Position numbers and translations under genes: made by a program. From positions 1 through 40,047 of the forward strand of contig CAKZTD010000124.1 in NCBI GenBank assembly GCA_937921595.1: a DNA stretch of 40,047 nucleotides. The letters run 5' to 3'. Origin of the DNA: an uncultured Saprospiraceae bacterium. Its GTDB lineage: Bacteria; Bacteroidota; Bacteroidia; Chitinophagales; Saprospiraceae. Positions 8,640-15,656 of this stretch are shown piece after piece (the first letter of the stretch is position 1; each line of letters begins with the position of its first letter). The notes below the pieces were generated by a model. The model was given only the letters and a program-made list of their open reading frames with translations, was not told where the DNA came from and ran no database searches.

Positions 8640-9827
8640 TTAGATATTTACAATAGCATTAACAATATCTACAGCAACATCTTTCTTAGATTTTAACTCA
8701 AATTCCTGCGTCTTATTGCTAGAAACGAGAGTTATTTTATTGGTATCATGTGCAAATCCTGCACCTTTATCATTTAGCGAATTTAAAACTATAAAATCAA
8801 AGTTCTTCTTTTTTAATTTTCTTTTCGCGTTTTCCAGTTCATTATTAGTTTCTAATGCAAAACCAACGATTATTTGATCTTTACGCTTAATTGCGCCAAG
8901 AGATGCAGCAATATCCTTTGTTCTTTCCAAATTTATTGAAAAATCTCCTTCTTTCTTTTTGATTTTTTGATCAGCGACTTCTTTTGGACGATAATCTGCT
9001 ACAGCAGCTGCTAGAACAGCAATATCCGTATTTTCAAAATTTGCATGAGCAGCTTGATACATATCTTCGGCGGTTTTGACGTGAAGACAGGTAACACTGG
9101 GGTGATTCGGTCGTTCTCTGGTTGGGCCAAGGATCAATTTTACACTAGCTCCTCTAGATGCTAACTCCTCTGCTATTGCAATTCCCATCTTGCCTGTTGA
9201 TCTATTTCCAATAAATCGTACAGGATCAATAGGTTCGAAAGTAGGTCCAGCAGTTATAATTGCTTGCTTTCCTTTAAGATCTAATTTCTTGTTGAAGAAA
9301 TTTTCTAAAAAAAGCATAATATCTTCTGGTTCAGCCATACGTCCATCACCTACCAATCCACTGGCTAGTTCACCATGTCCAACAGGAATTAAATGATTAC
9401 CATAGGATTGAAGTGTTTTGATATTGTTAGTTGTTGCTGGGTGTTTCCACATATCCAAATCCATTGCCGGAGCAATAAAAACTGGGCATTTAGCAGAAAG
9501 ATAAGTAGCAACAATTACGTTATCAGCAAGACCAGTCGTCAATTTGGCTAGTGTCGTAGAAGTCGCCGGAGCAATAATCATCGCATCTGCCCAAAGACCT
9601 AATTCTACATGGTTATTCCAACTGTCTTCTGAACTGACATCAGTATGCACAGGACGTTTGGAAAGCGTAGAAAGCGTTAATGGACCAATGAATGAAGTTG
9701 CTGAAGGTGTCATGAGTATTTGAACCTCCGCTCCAGATTTTATAAAAAGACGGGTAAGAAAAGCAGTTTTATAAGCAGCGATGCTTCCACAAACTCCAAG
9801 AATGATTTTTTTTCCTTTCAAAGACAT
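8640..9827 (-). CDS. coaBC: Bifunctional phosphopantothenoylcysteine decarboxylase / phosphopantothenate-cysteine ligase
   Basis: CoaBC makes 4'-phosphopantetheine from phosphopantothenate and cysteine in coenzyme A synthesis. The N-terminal FMN-dependent decarboxylase half (about 1-185) has GVCGSIAAYK and the catalytic His73 in NNHVELG; the C-terminal ligase half (about 187-395) has ITAGPTFEPIDPVRFIGN, the dimer motif STGKMG and the lysine-rich loop QKIKKK. Length 395 is normal. Two decarboxylase residues differ from the E. coli enzyme: the usual PAMN reads PAMD (Asp123), and the Cys of the substrate flap is replaced by Ser156 in ELASGLVGDGRM. I recall the same in other Bacteroidota, so this is probably lineage-specific and not a sign of inactivity. 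It follows rpoZ by 144 bases that hold a hairpin. Confidence 0.95.
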   Translation of the reverse strand: MSLKGKKIILGVCGSIAAYKTAFLTRLFIKSGAEVQILMTPSATSFIGPLTLSTLSKRPVHTDVSSEDSWNNHVELGLWADAMIIAPATSTTLAKLTTGLADNVIVATYLSAKCPVFIAPAMDLDMWKHPATTNNIKTLQSYGNHLIPVGHGELASGLVGDGRMAEPEDIMLFLENFFNKKLDLKGKQAIITAGPTFEPIDPVRFIGNRSTGKMGIAIAEELASRGASVKLILGPTRERPNHPSVTCLHVKTAEDMYQAAHANFENTDIAVLAAAVADYRPKEVADQKIKKKEGDFSINLERTKDIAASLGAIKRKDQIIVGFALETNNELENAKRKLKKKNFDFIVLNSLNDKGAGFAHDTNKITLVSSNKTQEFELKSKKDVAVDIVNAIVNI

Positions 9828-9874
9828 ATAAAAAAGTTAGAAGAGAAGGAAAGAATGAATAGGCATAAAATTAC

Positions 9875-9915
9875 AAAGTCATGGTGTCAGCATTCAAAAG
9901 CGACATCATGACTTT
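9875..9915 (-). promoter_or_regulatory. Hairpin between rpoZ and coaBC
   Basis: A 14-base inverted repeat with one G-T pair: AAAGTCATGGTGTC at 9875-9888 and GACATCATGACTTT at 9902-9915, loop 13 bases. On the minus strand it lies 57 bases after the rpoZ stop and 48 bases before the coaBC start, followed by a weak T-containing stretch (GTAATTTT). It could be a partial terminator or a processing site that sets the ratio of the two halves of the operon. Confidence 0.6.
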
Positions 9916-9971
9916 ATATATTGACCTTAATCTAAGTTCTATAAAAACTCAATAGATCAGGATGAAAACGA

Positions 9972-10313
9972 TTAGCTATCTAAATCGCGTTTTTCATTTT
10001 TAAGGACATGAATTTCCCCTTTAAGGTACTCATCAGTAGCAATAAGAACAGGATTAGGAAGTCTCTCGTAGAACTTTGAGATTTCAATCTGCTCTTTATT
10101 CTCGTGGATTTCTTCGATCGTGTCAGAATTTACAGCAAACTCTTCAAGTTTGTTGTGCAATTCATGCTTTAGATCAACAGCAATCTGATTAGCACGTTTA
10201 GAGATAATCGTAAGGGTTTCGTAGATGTTGCCTGTTTTTTCGATCAGTTGTCCGATATCTCGGGCCTGAACATTTGGCTCTAATCCTTGAACTTTTGATT
10301 TGATATCACTCAT
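9972..10313 (-). CDS. rpoZ: RNA polymerase omega subunit, Bacteroidota type
   Basis: A 113-residue protein that matches the omega-type subunit of Bacteroidota RNA polymerase, which helps assemble the beta' subunit. The diagnostic core is DIGQLIEKTGNIYETLTIIS followed by KRANQIAVDLKHEL, equal to the RxxQI helix of classical omega; the second half carries ENKEQIEISKFYERLP and a final ATDEYLKGEI. The first ATG overlaps the last base of the bamD stop (TAATG), which suggests translational coupling. Placing omega between bamD and coaBC is a standard Bacteroidota arrangement. The sequence is far from E. coli RpoZ and might be named only 'hypothetical' by weak searches. Confidence 0.85.
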   Translation of the reverse strand: MSDIKSKVQGLEPNVQARDIGQLIEKTGNIYETLTIISKRANQIAVDLKHELHNKLEEFAVNSDTIEEIHENKEQIEISKFYERLPNPVLIATDEYLKGEIHVLKNEKRDLDS

Positions 10314-11116
10314 TATGAAAAATCTTTTAGTTTATTCTTAGAATTATTTTTAATATCTCTTACTTCTTTCGCTTGACTAGTCTTGGCATATTTACTCAAA
10401 AATAGGTCCGCGTTTTTAATTACTTCTAGATGACGCTCTTGCTGCTTTTCGTAAACACTTTTAATTGCCAGATCGTAAGAAGCTTTGACAATCATATAAC
10501 GTATGTTCTTAGCTTGCTTAGTATCCGGGAAATCTCTTAACATATTTTCAAACGTATGAGTGGCAGACTGGTATTCTTGTAAGTCAAAATACAATTCTGC
10601 TTCCGCATAAGCTTTCTTCTCTAGCTTTTTACGCATTTCATCTATCAAAAGGTTGCACTCTTCCACTTTTTTACTGTTTGGATAAGTGTTAGCGAACAAC
10701 TGAAATTCATCAATCGCTTTAGCAGTATACGTTTGATCCAGTCGATATACTGGTGACATTTTATAATTTGCGTAAGCACTTAGAAAATCTGCTTCTTCCC
10801 GATATTCGCTATTTGGGAAGGTGTTAGTGAAGTTTTTATAGTAATAACTCGCTAAAACGTATTTTCTAAGTTTATAATGTGTATTTGCATAGTAGAAATA
10901 AACTTTCTCAGCTTCTACTTTTCCACGTAAGTTACTGATTACCAATTCGAAAAGCGTTTGAGCTTTTAAATACTCTTCTGCTTCATAGAACTCAAAAGCT
11001 TTCTTGTAAAGGGTATCAGAATCGCCAGTTGCTCTAAGCTTTTCAAACTCAGATTTACAAGCTGTTGTCATCATCACAGCACCACAAAGGAGGAATAAAA
11101 AAAGTCTACTTTTCAT
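10313..11116 (-). CDS. bamD: Outer membrane assembly lipoprotein BamD
   Basis: BamD is the essential lipoprotein of the BAM complex that inserts beta-barrel proteins into the outer membrane. The 267-residue protein begins with a lipoprotein signal peptide, with the lipidated Cys at residue 20 (MTTAC, then KSEFEKL). The rest is a chain of TPR-like helix pairs, with the recognisable YYKNFTNTFPNSEYREEADFL region and AIDEFQLFANTYPNSKKVEEC region that define the YfiO/BamD family. It is the first gene of the operon bamD-rpoZ-coaBC-DUF4835 and overlaps rpoZ by one base. A TAATTTTG box lies just ahead of its start. Confidence 0.93.
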   Translation of the reverse strand: MKSRLFLFLLCGAVMMTTACKSEFEKLRATGDSDTLYKKAFEFYEAEEYLKAQTLFELVISNLRGKVEAEKVYFYYANTHYKLRKYVLASYYYKNFTNTFPNSEYREEADFLSAYANYKMSPVYRLDQTYTAKAIDEFQLFANTYPNSKKVEECNLLIDEMRKKLEKKAYAEAELYFDLQEYQSATHTFENMLRDFPDTKQAKNIRYMIVKASYDLAIKSVYEKQQERHLEVIKNADLFLSKYAKTSQAKEVRDIKNNSKNKLKDFS

Positions 11117-11123
11117 AAGCGTG

Positions 11124-11131
11124 CAAAATTA
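11124..11131 (-). promoter_or_regulatory. Possible -7 promoter box for the bamD operon
   Basis: On the minus strand this reads TAATTTTG, a match to the Bacteroidota -7 consensus TAnnTTTG, seven bases before the bamD ATG. If used, the mRNA would be nearly leaderless. I find no clear TTG at the -33 spacing, so the call is tentative. Confidence 0.35.
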
Positions 11132-11254
11132 CGTTTTTTTTGTTAATTATTGTAGGAAATCCTTGCTTATTCGTATAAACAGAATTTTAGGTTTTTCTGG
11201 TTGTAAAACACTTAAAAGAGCTTGAAAAGTATCTTTTGGTTGTACTAGGTGAAA

Positions 11255-11292
11255 TAAAAAAAAGCCTGACCAATAGTTGATCAGGCTTTTAA
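11255..11292 (-). terminator. Terminator of the small T9SS cargo gene
   Basis: Stem AAAGCCTGA (11261-11269) with TCAGGCTTT (11281-11289), extended inward by CAA/TTG around a three-base loop with one mismatch. A and T runs flank it. It lies about 27 bases after the minus-strand stop at 11317. Confidence 0.85.
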
Positions 11293-11316
11293 AGTAAATA
11301 TTCTTAAAATAATTTT

Positions 11317-12042
11317 TTACTGAACGATCAATTTTTCACTTCCTACTTCTCCTAGATCGTTTTGGAAAGTCACGAAATACATACCAGCCGTAAGATTCTG
11401 AGTATTGATTTCTAAGCTTGTTCCTGTTACGTTTTGGAATTGTTGAGCGACCTGACCAGTGATTGAAGTCACCATGATGTTGTGGTTTGCATTATTAGGA
11501 TTTGCAAAAGTAACTACTGATAATCCACTTGTTGGATTAGGTGTGATTTTCACATCTTGAATTGTAGTTAATTCATTGGTGTTGGTAAGTGGAGATTCCG
11601 TACAAGTATTGAATTCATAAGTAGTAACGGTGTATGCAGCTTCATTAGGTACTGAAAGACCACGATTAAAACCACCATAGCCATTACCAATTCCGCCACA
11701 AGCAGAAAGGTCAGCTTGATAATTGTCAGAGTCTCCACCTGCTTCCGCATTTGGCCATCCTGAGCCATTAGCATATTTGTACTCGTAATCTCCAGCGGCC
11801 ATTGTAACGGTTAGCGTGAAAACACCATCGTCATCAGCATCTAATAATTGAGCATCTGTGTTAGTACTTGGTTCTTGCCAGTCTCCACCAAGGCCTGCGG
11901 CCCCCATCCAGTTACCCGTTACAAATACACCATCAGTAGATGCACCTTCGGTATTTAAATCCACAGAAAAAGTAACTTCAACCTGAGCCATAAGGCCAGT
12001 TGTAAAAGCAGCAAAAAATAGAAATACGTAGAATTTTTTCAT
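11317..12042 (-). CDS. Secreted protein with type IX sorting domain and an N-terminal beta-sandwich
   Basis: A 241-residue secreted protein. A signal peptide (MKKFYVFLFFAAFTTGLMAQ) is followed by a domain of about 110 residues that begins VEVTFSVDLNTEG and includes GVFVTGNW and GDYEYKYANG. This is the layout of the E-set/carbohydrate-binding-like domains often seen in Bacteroidota cargo, similar to starch-binding or glycogen-binding modules. The C-terminal 75 residues are a type A T9SS sorting domain: VKITPNPTSG, then NIMVTSITGQ, then TAGMYFVTF and the final EKLIVQ. So it should cross the outer membrane by T9SS and be attached to, or shed from, the surface. No catalytic domain is present. A small Gly/Cys-containing segment (ACGGIGNGYGGFNRG) separates the two domains. 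It is divergent from the copper monooxygenase-like cargo gene. Confidence 0.85.
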   Translation of the reverse strand: MKKFYVFLFFAAFTTGLMAQVEVTFSVDLNTEGASTDGVFVTGNWMGAAGLGGDWQEPSTNTDAQLLDADDDGVFTLTVTMAAGDYEYKYANGSGWPNAEAGGDSDNYQADLSACGGIGNGYGGFNRGLSVPNEAAYTVTTYEFNTCTESPLTNTNELTTIQDVKITPNPTSGLSVVTFANPNNANHNIMVTSITGQVAQQFQNVTGTSLEINTQNLTAGMYFVTFQNDLGEVGSEKLIVQ

Positions 12043-12437
12043 ATCAAAATTATATTTAGGTTTTAAAAAATAAAATTATTTTAAATTAGAATTTTCTCAC
12101 AAAGCCATAGGGGTACTGTCAATAATATTACATCAGTAAAAAGAATTGAACAAGATAACTAATTGATCCTTTCAATAATTTTCACAGCAAACAAAGCTGC
12201 ATTTTAACAGATTAATACTTAAGAAGTTTGTAACTTGATAGCAGTTGTTAAAGTACAATAAGCTATTTTGAATGAAGTTATAATATTATAACAAAAAGTA
12301 ACCTGTCGTAACTAATGCAATATCTAAACATGCAACATTTAAAATCTGAAATTGTCTATAACAATGGAATTCTGATTGGTAAGTAGCACGCAAATTACTA
12401 ATAAAATTTATTAATTGCCAAAAAATCAATAAAGCAA
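12043..12437. other. Divergent intergenic region between two T9SS cargo genes
   Basis: About 395 AT-rich bases with no credible reading frame, which should hold the promoters of both cargo genes. An AT palindrome, TAATAAA (12399-12405) and TTTATTA (12407-12413), lies 25 bases before the plus-strand start and could be an operator. A TAATTTTG box on the minus strand (12045-12052) is only two bases from the minus-strand start and is probably chance. Confidence 0.5.
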
Positions 12438-14120
12438 ATGATGAAAAAAACTACACTATCTATCCTTACACTCTTATTTTTTACCACTTTTTTACAGGCT
12501 CAATCTACTATGGTTGAAGTTTACAATATCCTTCAGGATAATTGTGCTTCTTGCCATAATAATGCGGATCCTCAAAATGGTTTAGACCTAGAAGGAGCAG
12601 GCGCAACTGTTTCTGCTAGAGCACAAGATGTTTTTAGTAACATCTCTAATGTGACGCCATCGAATACTTTTGCCAGCTCAAAAGGTTTTAAATACATTTA
12701 TCCTGGTCGACCGGATTTAAGTTATCTATTTAGAAAACTAAATCAGGGACTAGAAGAAACAATCCATTTTCAAGAAGGGCAAGACATGGAAGGTGGTACG
12801 ATGCCTCCTGCTGCGCAGGATCAATTGACAGATGTTGAAAAAGAAATGGTTCGCCAATGGATTTTGTATGGTTCGCCTAGTAATGGAACGGTTGTAGATC
12901 CCCTCGTAATTGAAGCTTTTTATAACGTTAATGGTATTGAAAGTTTCCCTGATGGTGCACCAGAACCACCAGCAGCAGAAGAGGGTTTTCAAATAAAGAT
13001 GGGACCTTATTTTGTGAAACCTGCTGGACAGCCAGGAGATGAGTTAGAGTATTTTCAAAAATATGAATTGGATATGCTCTTAGAGAATGATATGGAAGTC
13101 AATCGTGTAGATATGAAGATTGGTCCTTCTTCTCATCACTTAATATTGTATGATTTTGATAATCCAAGTTATGCTAATGCGGTGAACCATGGATTTAGAG
13201 TGGATCCGTATCATTTTGGAATCGGCCTAGTAGCTGCTGTTCAAGAATCGACAGATCTTAGACTTCCACAAGGCACTGCATTTTCATGGGAAGATGATAT
13301 TGTATTGGATTTAAATTCTCATTATATCAATTACTCGTCGACTGCAGTTTTAAAAGCGGAAGCTTATGTGAATGTTTATACACAAGAAGCCGGGATTGCT
13401 GCACAAGAAATGAAAACGGAGTTGATTGTCAATGATGATATTTATATTCTAAATAATGGAAATACGGATACGGAAATTGATGTGGTGAATGATAATCTTG
13501 GAGAAGCATTTATTTGGGGAATGATGGGACATACGCATCAATGGGGGACTGGCTATAAAGTTTATGAACGAATAAATGGTCAACAAGGAGATTTAATTTA
13601 TGATGCTTCTTGTCCAAATGGAATTCCTGGATGTGTGAGTCCGTTTTTTGATTATCAGCATATTCCGATTCAGTATTCAGAGCCATTTAAGCCCCTAACT
13701 TTTAATTTTAATAATGGAATTATTCATGAAGCAACTTATGTGAATGAAGGCCCAAATCCAGTTTCTTTTGGTTTAACTTCGGATGATGAAATGATGGTCA
13801 TGGTCTTGATGTATGTAACGGATACGACTGGAGTTATTTTTGATTCACCGACACCTACGCAAGAAGTTTATGGTCCTTTGTCAGAGGTAAAAGCTTACCC
13901 GAACCCGATGAGTTCGCAAACAAATATTGCCTTGCCTACAAATATTGGAGCACTAGATTTTAGTCTTTTTAATATGTTGGGTCAGCCGATTAGAAGAATC
14001 GAAGGAATTGAAGAATCGGTGCTTACTTTGGAAAGAGGAAATCTTTCTTCTGGAATGTACCTTTACCGAGTTGAAGATGAGGCAGGACGATTTGTTACAG
14101 GGAAGATTCTGATAGAATAG
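12438..14120 (+). CDS. Haem c - copper type II monooxygenase (PHM-like) - T9SS sorting domain fusion
   Basis: A 560-residue secreted protein with three parts. A signal peptide (1-22) leads to a cytochrome c-like region with the haem site CASCH (36-40) and a possible axial Met in GTMPP (about residue 122). The middle (about 185-465) has every copper ligand of peptidylglycine alpha-hydroxylating monooxygenase in order: His233-His234 in SSHHLILY, His295 in SHYINY, His365 and His367 in GHTHQWG, and Met452 in SDDEMMVM; the gaps of about 61, 70 and 85 residues are close to those in rat PHM. The last 75 residues are a type A T9SS sorting domain (VKAYPNP, SSGMYLYRV, GKILIE). The enzyme would act outside the cell or on its surface; substrate unknown. 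The haem could feed electrons to copper in place of ascorbate, but that is inference. Single-gene unit with its own terminator. Confidence 0.85.
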   Translation: MMKKTTLSILTLLFFTTFLQAQSTMVEVYNILQDNCASCHNNADPQNGLDLEGAGATVSARAQDVFSNISNVTPSNTFASSKGFKYIYPGRPDLSYLFRKLNQGLEETIHFQEGQDMEGGTMPPAAQDQLTDVEKEMVRQWILYGSPSNGTVVDPLVIEAFYNVNGIESFPDGAPEPPAAEEGFQIKMGPYFVKPAGQPGDELEYFQKYELDMLLENDMEVNRVDMKIGPSSHHLILYDFDNPSYANAVNHGFRVDPYHFGIGLVAAVQESTDLRLPQGTAFSWEDDIVLDLNSHYINYSSTAVLKAEAYVNVYTQEAGIAAQEMKTELIVNDDIYILNNGNTDTEIDVVNDNLGEAFIWGMMGHTHQWGTGYKVYERINGQQGDLIYDASCPNGIPGCVSPFFDYQHIPIQYSEPFKPLTFNFNNGIIHEATYVNEGPNPVSFGLTSDDEMMVMVLMYVTDTTGVIFDSPTPTQEVYGPLSEVKAYPNPMSSQTNIALPTNIGALDFSLFNMLGQPIRRIEGIEESVLTLERGNLSSGMYLYRVEDEAGRFVTGKILIE

Positions 14121-14175
14121 ATTCCTTAAGTTTACTTGTAGGAATTAAAAAATTACGAGATTGAAAAATAAAACT

Positions 14176-14211
14176 AGCAAAGCCGGCCTTGATTCCAAGG
14201 CCGGCTTTTGC
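14176..14211 (+). terminator. Strong terminator after the copper monooxygenase-like gene
   Basis: Perfect GC-rich stem AGCCGGCCTT (14181-14190) and AAGGCCGGCT (14197-14206) with a six-base loop and a short T run, 60 bases after the stop. Confidence 0.9.
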
Positions 14212-14709
14212 ATTCAAACCTCTCTCTATAAGACGTGCAGTCTTATTACTGATATCTTATGATTTGCCACCTGTAGCGCATCAAAAAGATGATTAAGACT
14301 CAGTTCTTTTTAAATCTTTATTTCTTATACATGAAGTCTAAAAAGAACAAAACTGTTTGTGGGATTATAATTGTAAAAATATTAATTTCTTCTTTGAGAT
14401 GTCAAAGATATTGTTCGGTTGGGATGGCCTCGAAACCTTATATTTTGCTTTGCTTTTTAGGTTTCTACTACTCTAATATAAAGAGAGGATTATCTTTTTT
14501 AAAACCAGTTTTTAGATAAAATGTGACTAGAAAATAAAACTAAATTTGTAGTTAGGGGTCCTGGGTAGGGGTCTAGATAGTTTTTTGAATAAATCTTTGT
14601 AGATTTCGTGACATTGACCCGGAAGACGTATTTGTTTTTTAGGATATATAAAGGCTTGACTATGAAAAAGGTGAGTGTTTTAGGTTTTTTATTTTTTTTA
14701 ATAATAATT
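14212..14709. other. About 500 bases without a supported gene
   Basis: AT-rich stretch between a plus-strand gene and the end of fdhD. Short frames exist on both strands but have odd compositions. One begins at 14662 with a signal-peptide-like run (MKKVSVLGFLFFLIIILVN) and then runs antisense into fdhD, so it is at best a decayed gene start. I see no RNA gene, repeat or terminator here. Confidence 0.5.
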
Positions 14710-15531
14710 TTAGTCAATCCGTTCTGCTCCGCAATAAATATTGAATCGTTGATCTCGGACGAAACCAAGAACAGTCATTCCAAGTTCTTGAGCTAATGAA
14801 ACGGCTAGACTTGATGGTGCTCCGACTGCAGCAAGGATTGGAATTTCTGCCATGGCAGCTTTTTGAATGAGTTCGAAACTTGCTCTCCCACTTACCATGA
14901 TGAGATGATTTTTTAGTGGGAGATTTCCATTTAATAATGCGGTACCCACTAATTTGTCTACAGCATTGTGGCGACCGACATCTTCTCTAACAAAAATTAA
15001 ATTTCCTTCTTTATCGAAAAGTGCAGCAGCATGTAGTCCTCCGGTTTCATCAAAGATATTTTGTTGTTGTCTTAGGAGTTCTGGAAGTTGGTGAATAAGT
15101 TTACTTGGGAAAGGTTCGATTTTATCTTCCATGTTTTTTAGACCTGTTGCTCTGATCGCATCGATGGAGGATTTTCCACAAACGCCGCAACTAGAAGAAG
15201 TATAAAAATGGCGTTCTAATTTTTCAAAATCAATTTCTACTCCATCTGCTATCTTGATAGAAACGATATTACCTTCGGTTTCTGGATTCCAACTTTTGGG
15301 ATGCTCGATACTTTCGATTTGATCTTTTGATTGAATGATTCCTTCTGTAAAAAGAAAACCAGCAGCCAATTCAAAATCATTACCAGGTGTTCGCATGGTA
15401 ATCGAAATGCTTTTTTGTTTGCCTTCAATATCTAAACGGATTTCTACAGGTTCTTCGATCGCAAGAATATCTTGGTGTTCCGTTTTTTTATCTTGAGAAA
15501 CTTTCCAAATGTTAGTGGTATGTGTACTCAT
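14710..15531 (-). CDS. fdhD: Formate dehydrogenase accessory sulfurtransferase FdhD
   Basis: FdhD moves sulfur from IscS to the molybdenum cofactor of formate dehydrogenases, in the cytoplasm, which is needed for their activity. The 273-residue protein has the conserved Cys pair in SSSCGVCGK (Cys115, Cys118), the substrate-carrying cysteines. It also has the family marks EEPVEIRL, MRTPGNDFELAAGFLFTEG, REDVGRHNAVDKL and SGRASFELIQKAA. Length and domain order are complete. There is no formate dehydrogenase, molybdopterin gene or other oxidoreductase nearby, so its client must be encoded elsewhere. It lies 125 bases downstream of the GH3-family gene on the same strand. Confidence 0.95.
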   Translation of the reverse strand: MSTHTTNIWKVSQDKKTEHQDILAIEEPVEIRLDIEGKQKSISITMRTPGNDFELAAGFLFTEGIIQSKDQIESIEHPKSWNPETEGNIVSIKIADGVEIDFEKLERHFYTSSSCGVCGKSSIDAIRATGLKNMEDKIEPFPSKLIHQLPELLRQQQNIFDETGGLHAAALFDKEGNLIFVREDVGRHNAVDKLVGTALLNGNLPLKNHLIMVSGRASFELIQKAAMAEIPILAAVGAPSSLAVSLAQELGMTVLGFVRDQRFNIYCGAERID

Positions 15532-15656
15532 TGATTTGTTTTTTTACTGTGGTTGAAATACTAAACCGCAGGAAATGAGAAACGCGGAGGAACCTAAGTT
15601 ACGAAGTAATTTTCAAAAATGTTTGAGCTTGTATAGTGAAGTCTATCAAAATACTT

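Noticed and set aside
12045-12052. TAATTTTG promoter-like box on the minus strand before the small T9SS cargo gene
   Set aside because: It is only two bases from the start codon, leaving no room for a transcription start before it. AT-rich DNA yields such matches by chance.
14289-14519. 76-codon plus-strand frame in the gap after the copper monooxygenase-like gene
   Set aside because: Its composition is rich in Cys, Ile, Phe and Lys with no domain pattern, and it overlaps another spurious frame on the other strand.
14608-14796. Frame with a signal-peptide-like start (MKKVSVLGFLFFLIIILVN) before fdhD
   Set aside because: The hydrophobic part is short, and the rest runs antisense into the end of fdhD; no family or terminator supports it. 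At best a decayed gene start.
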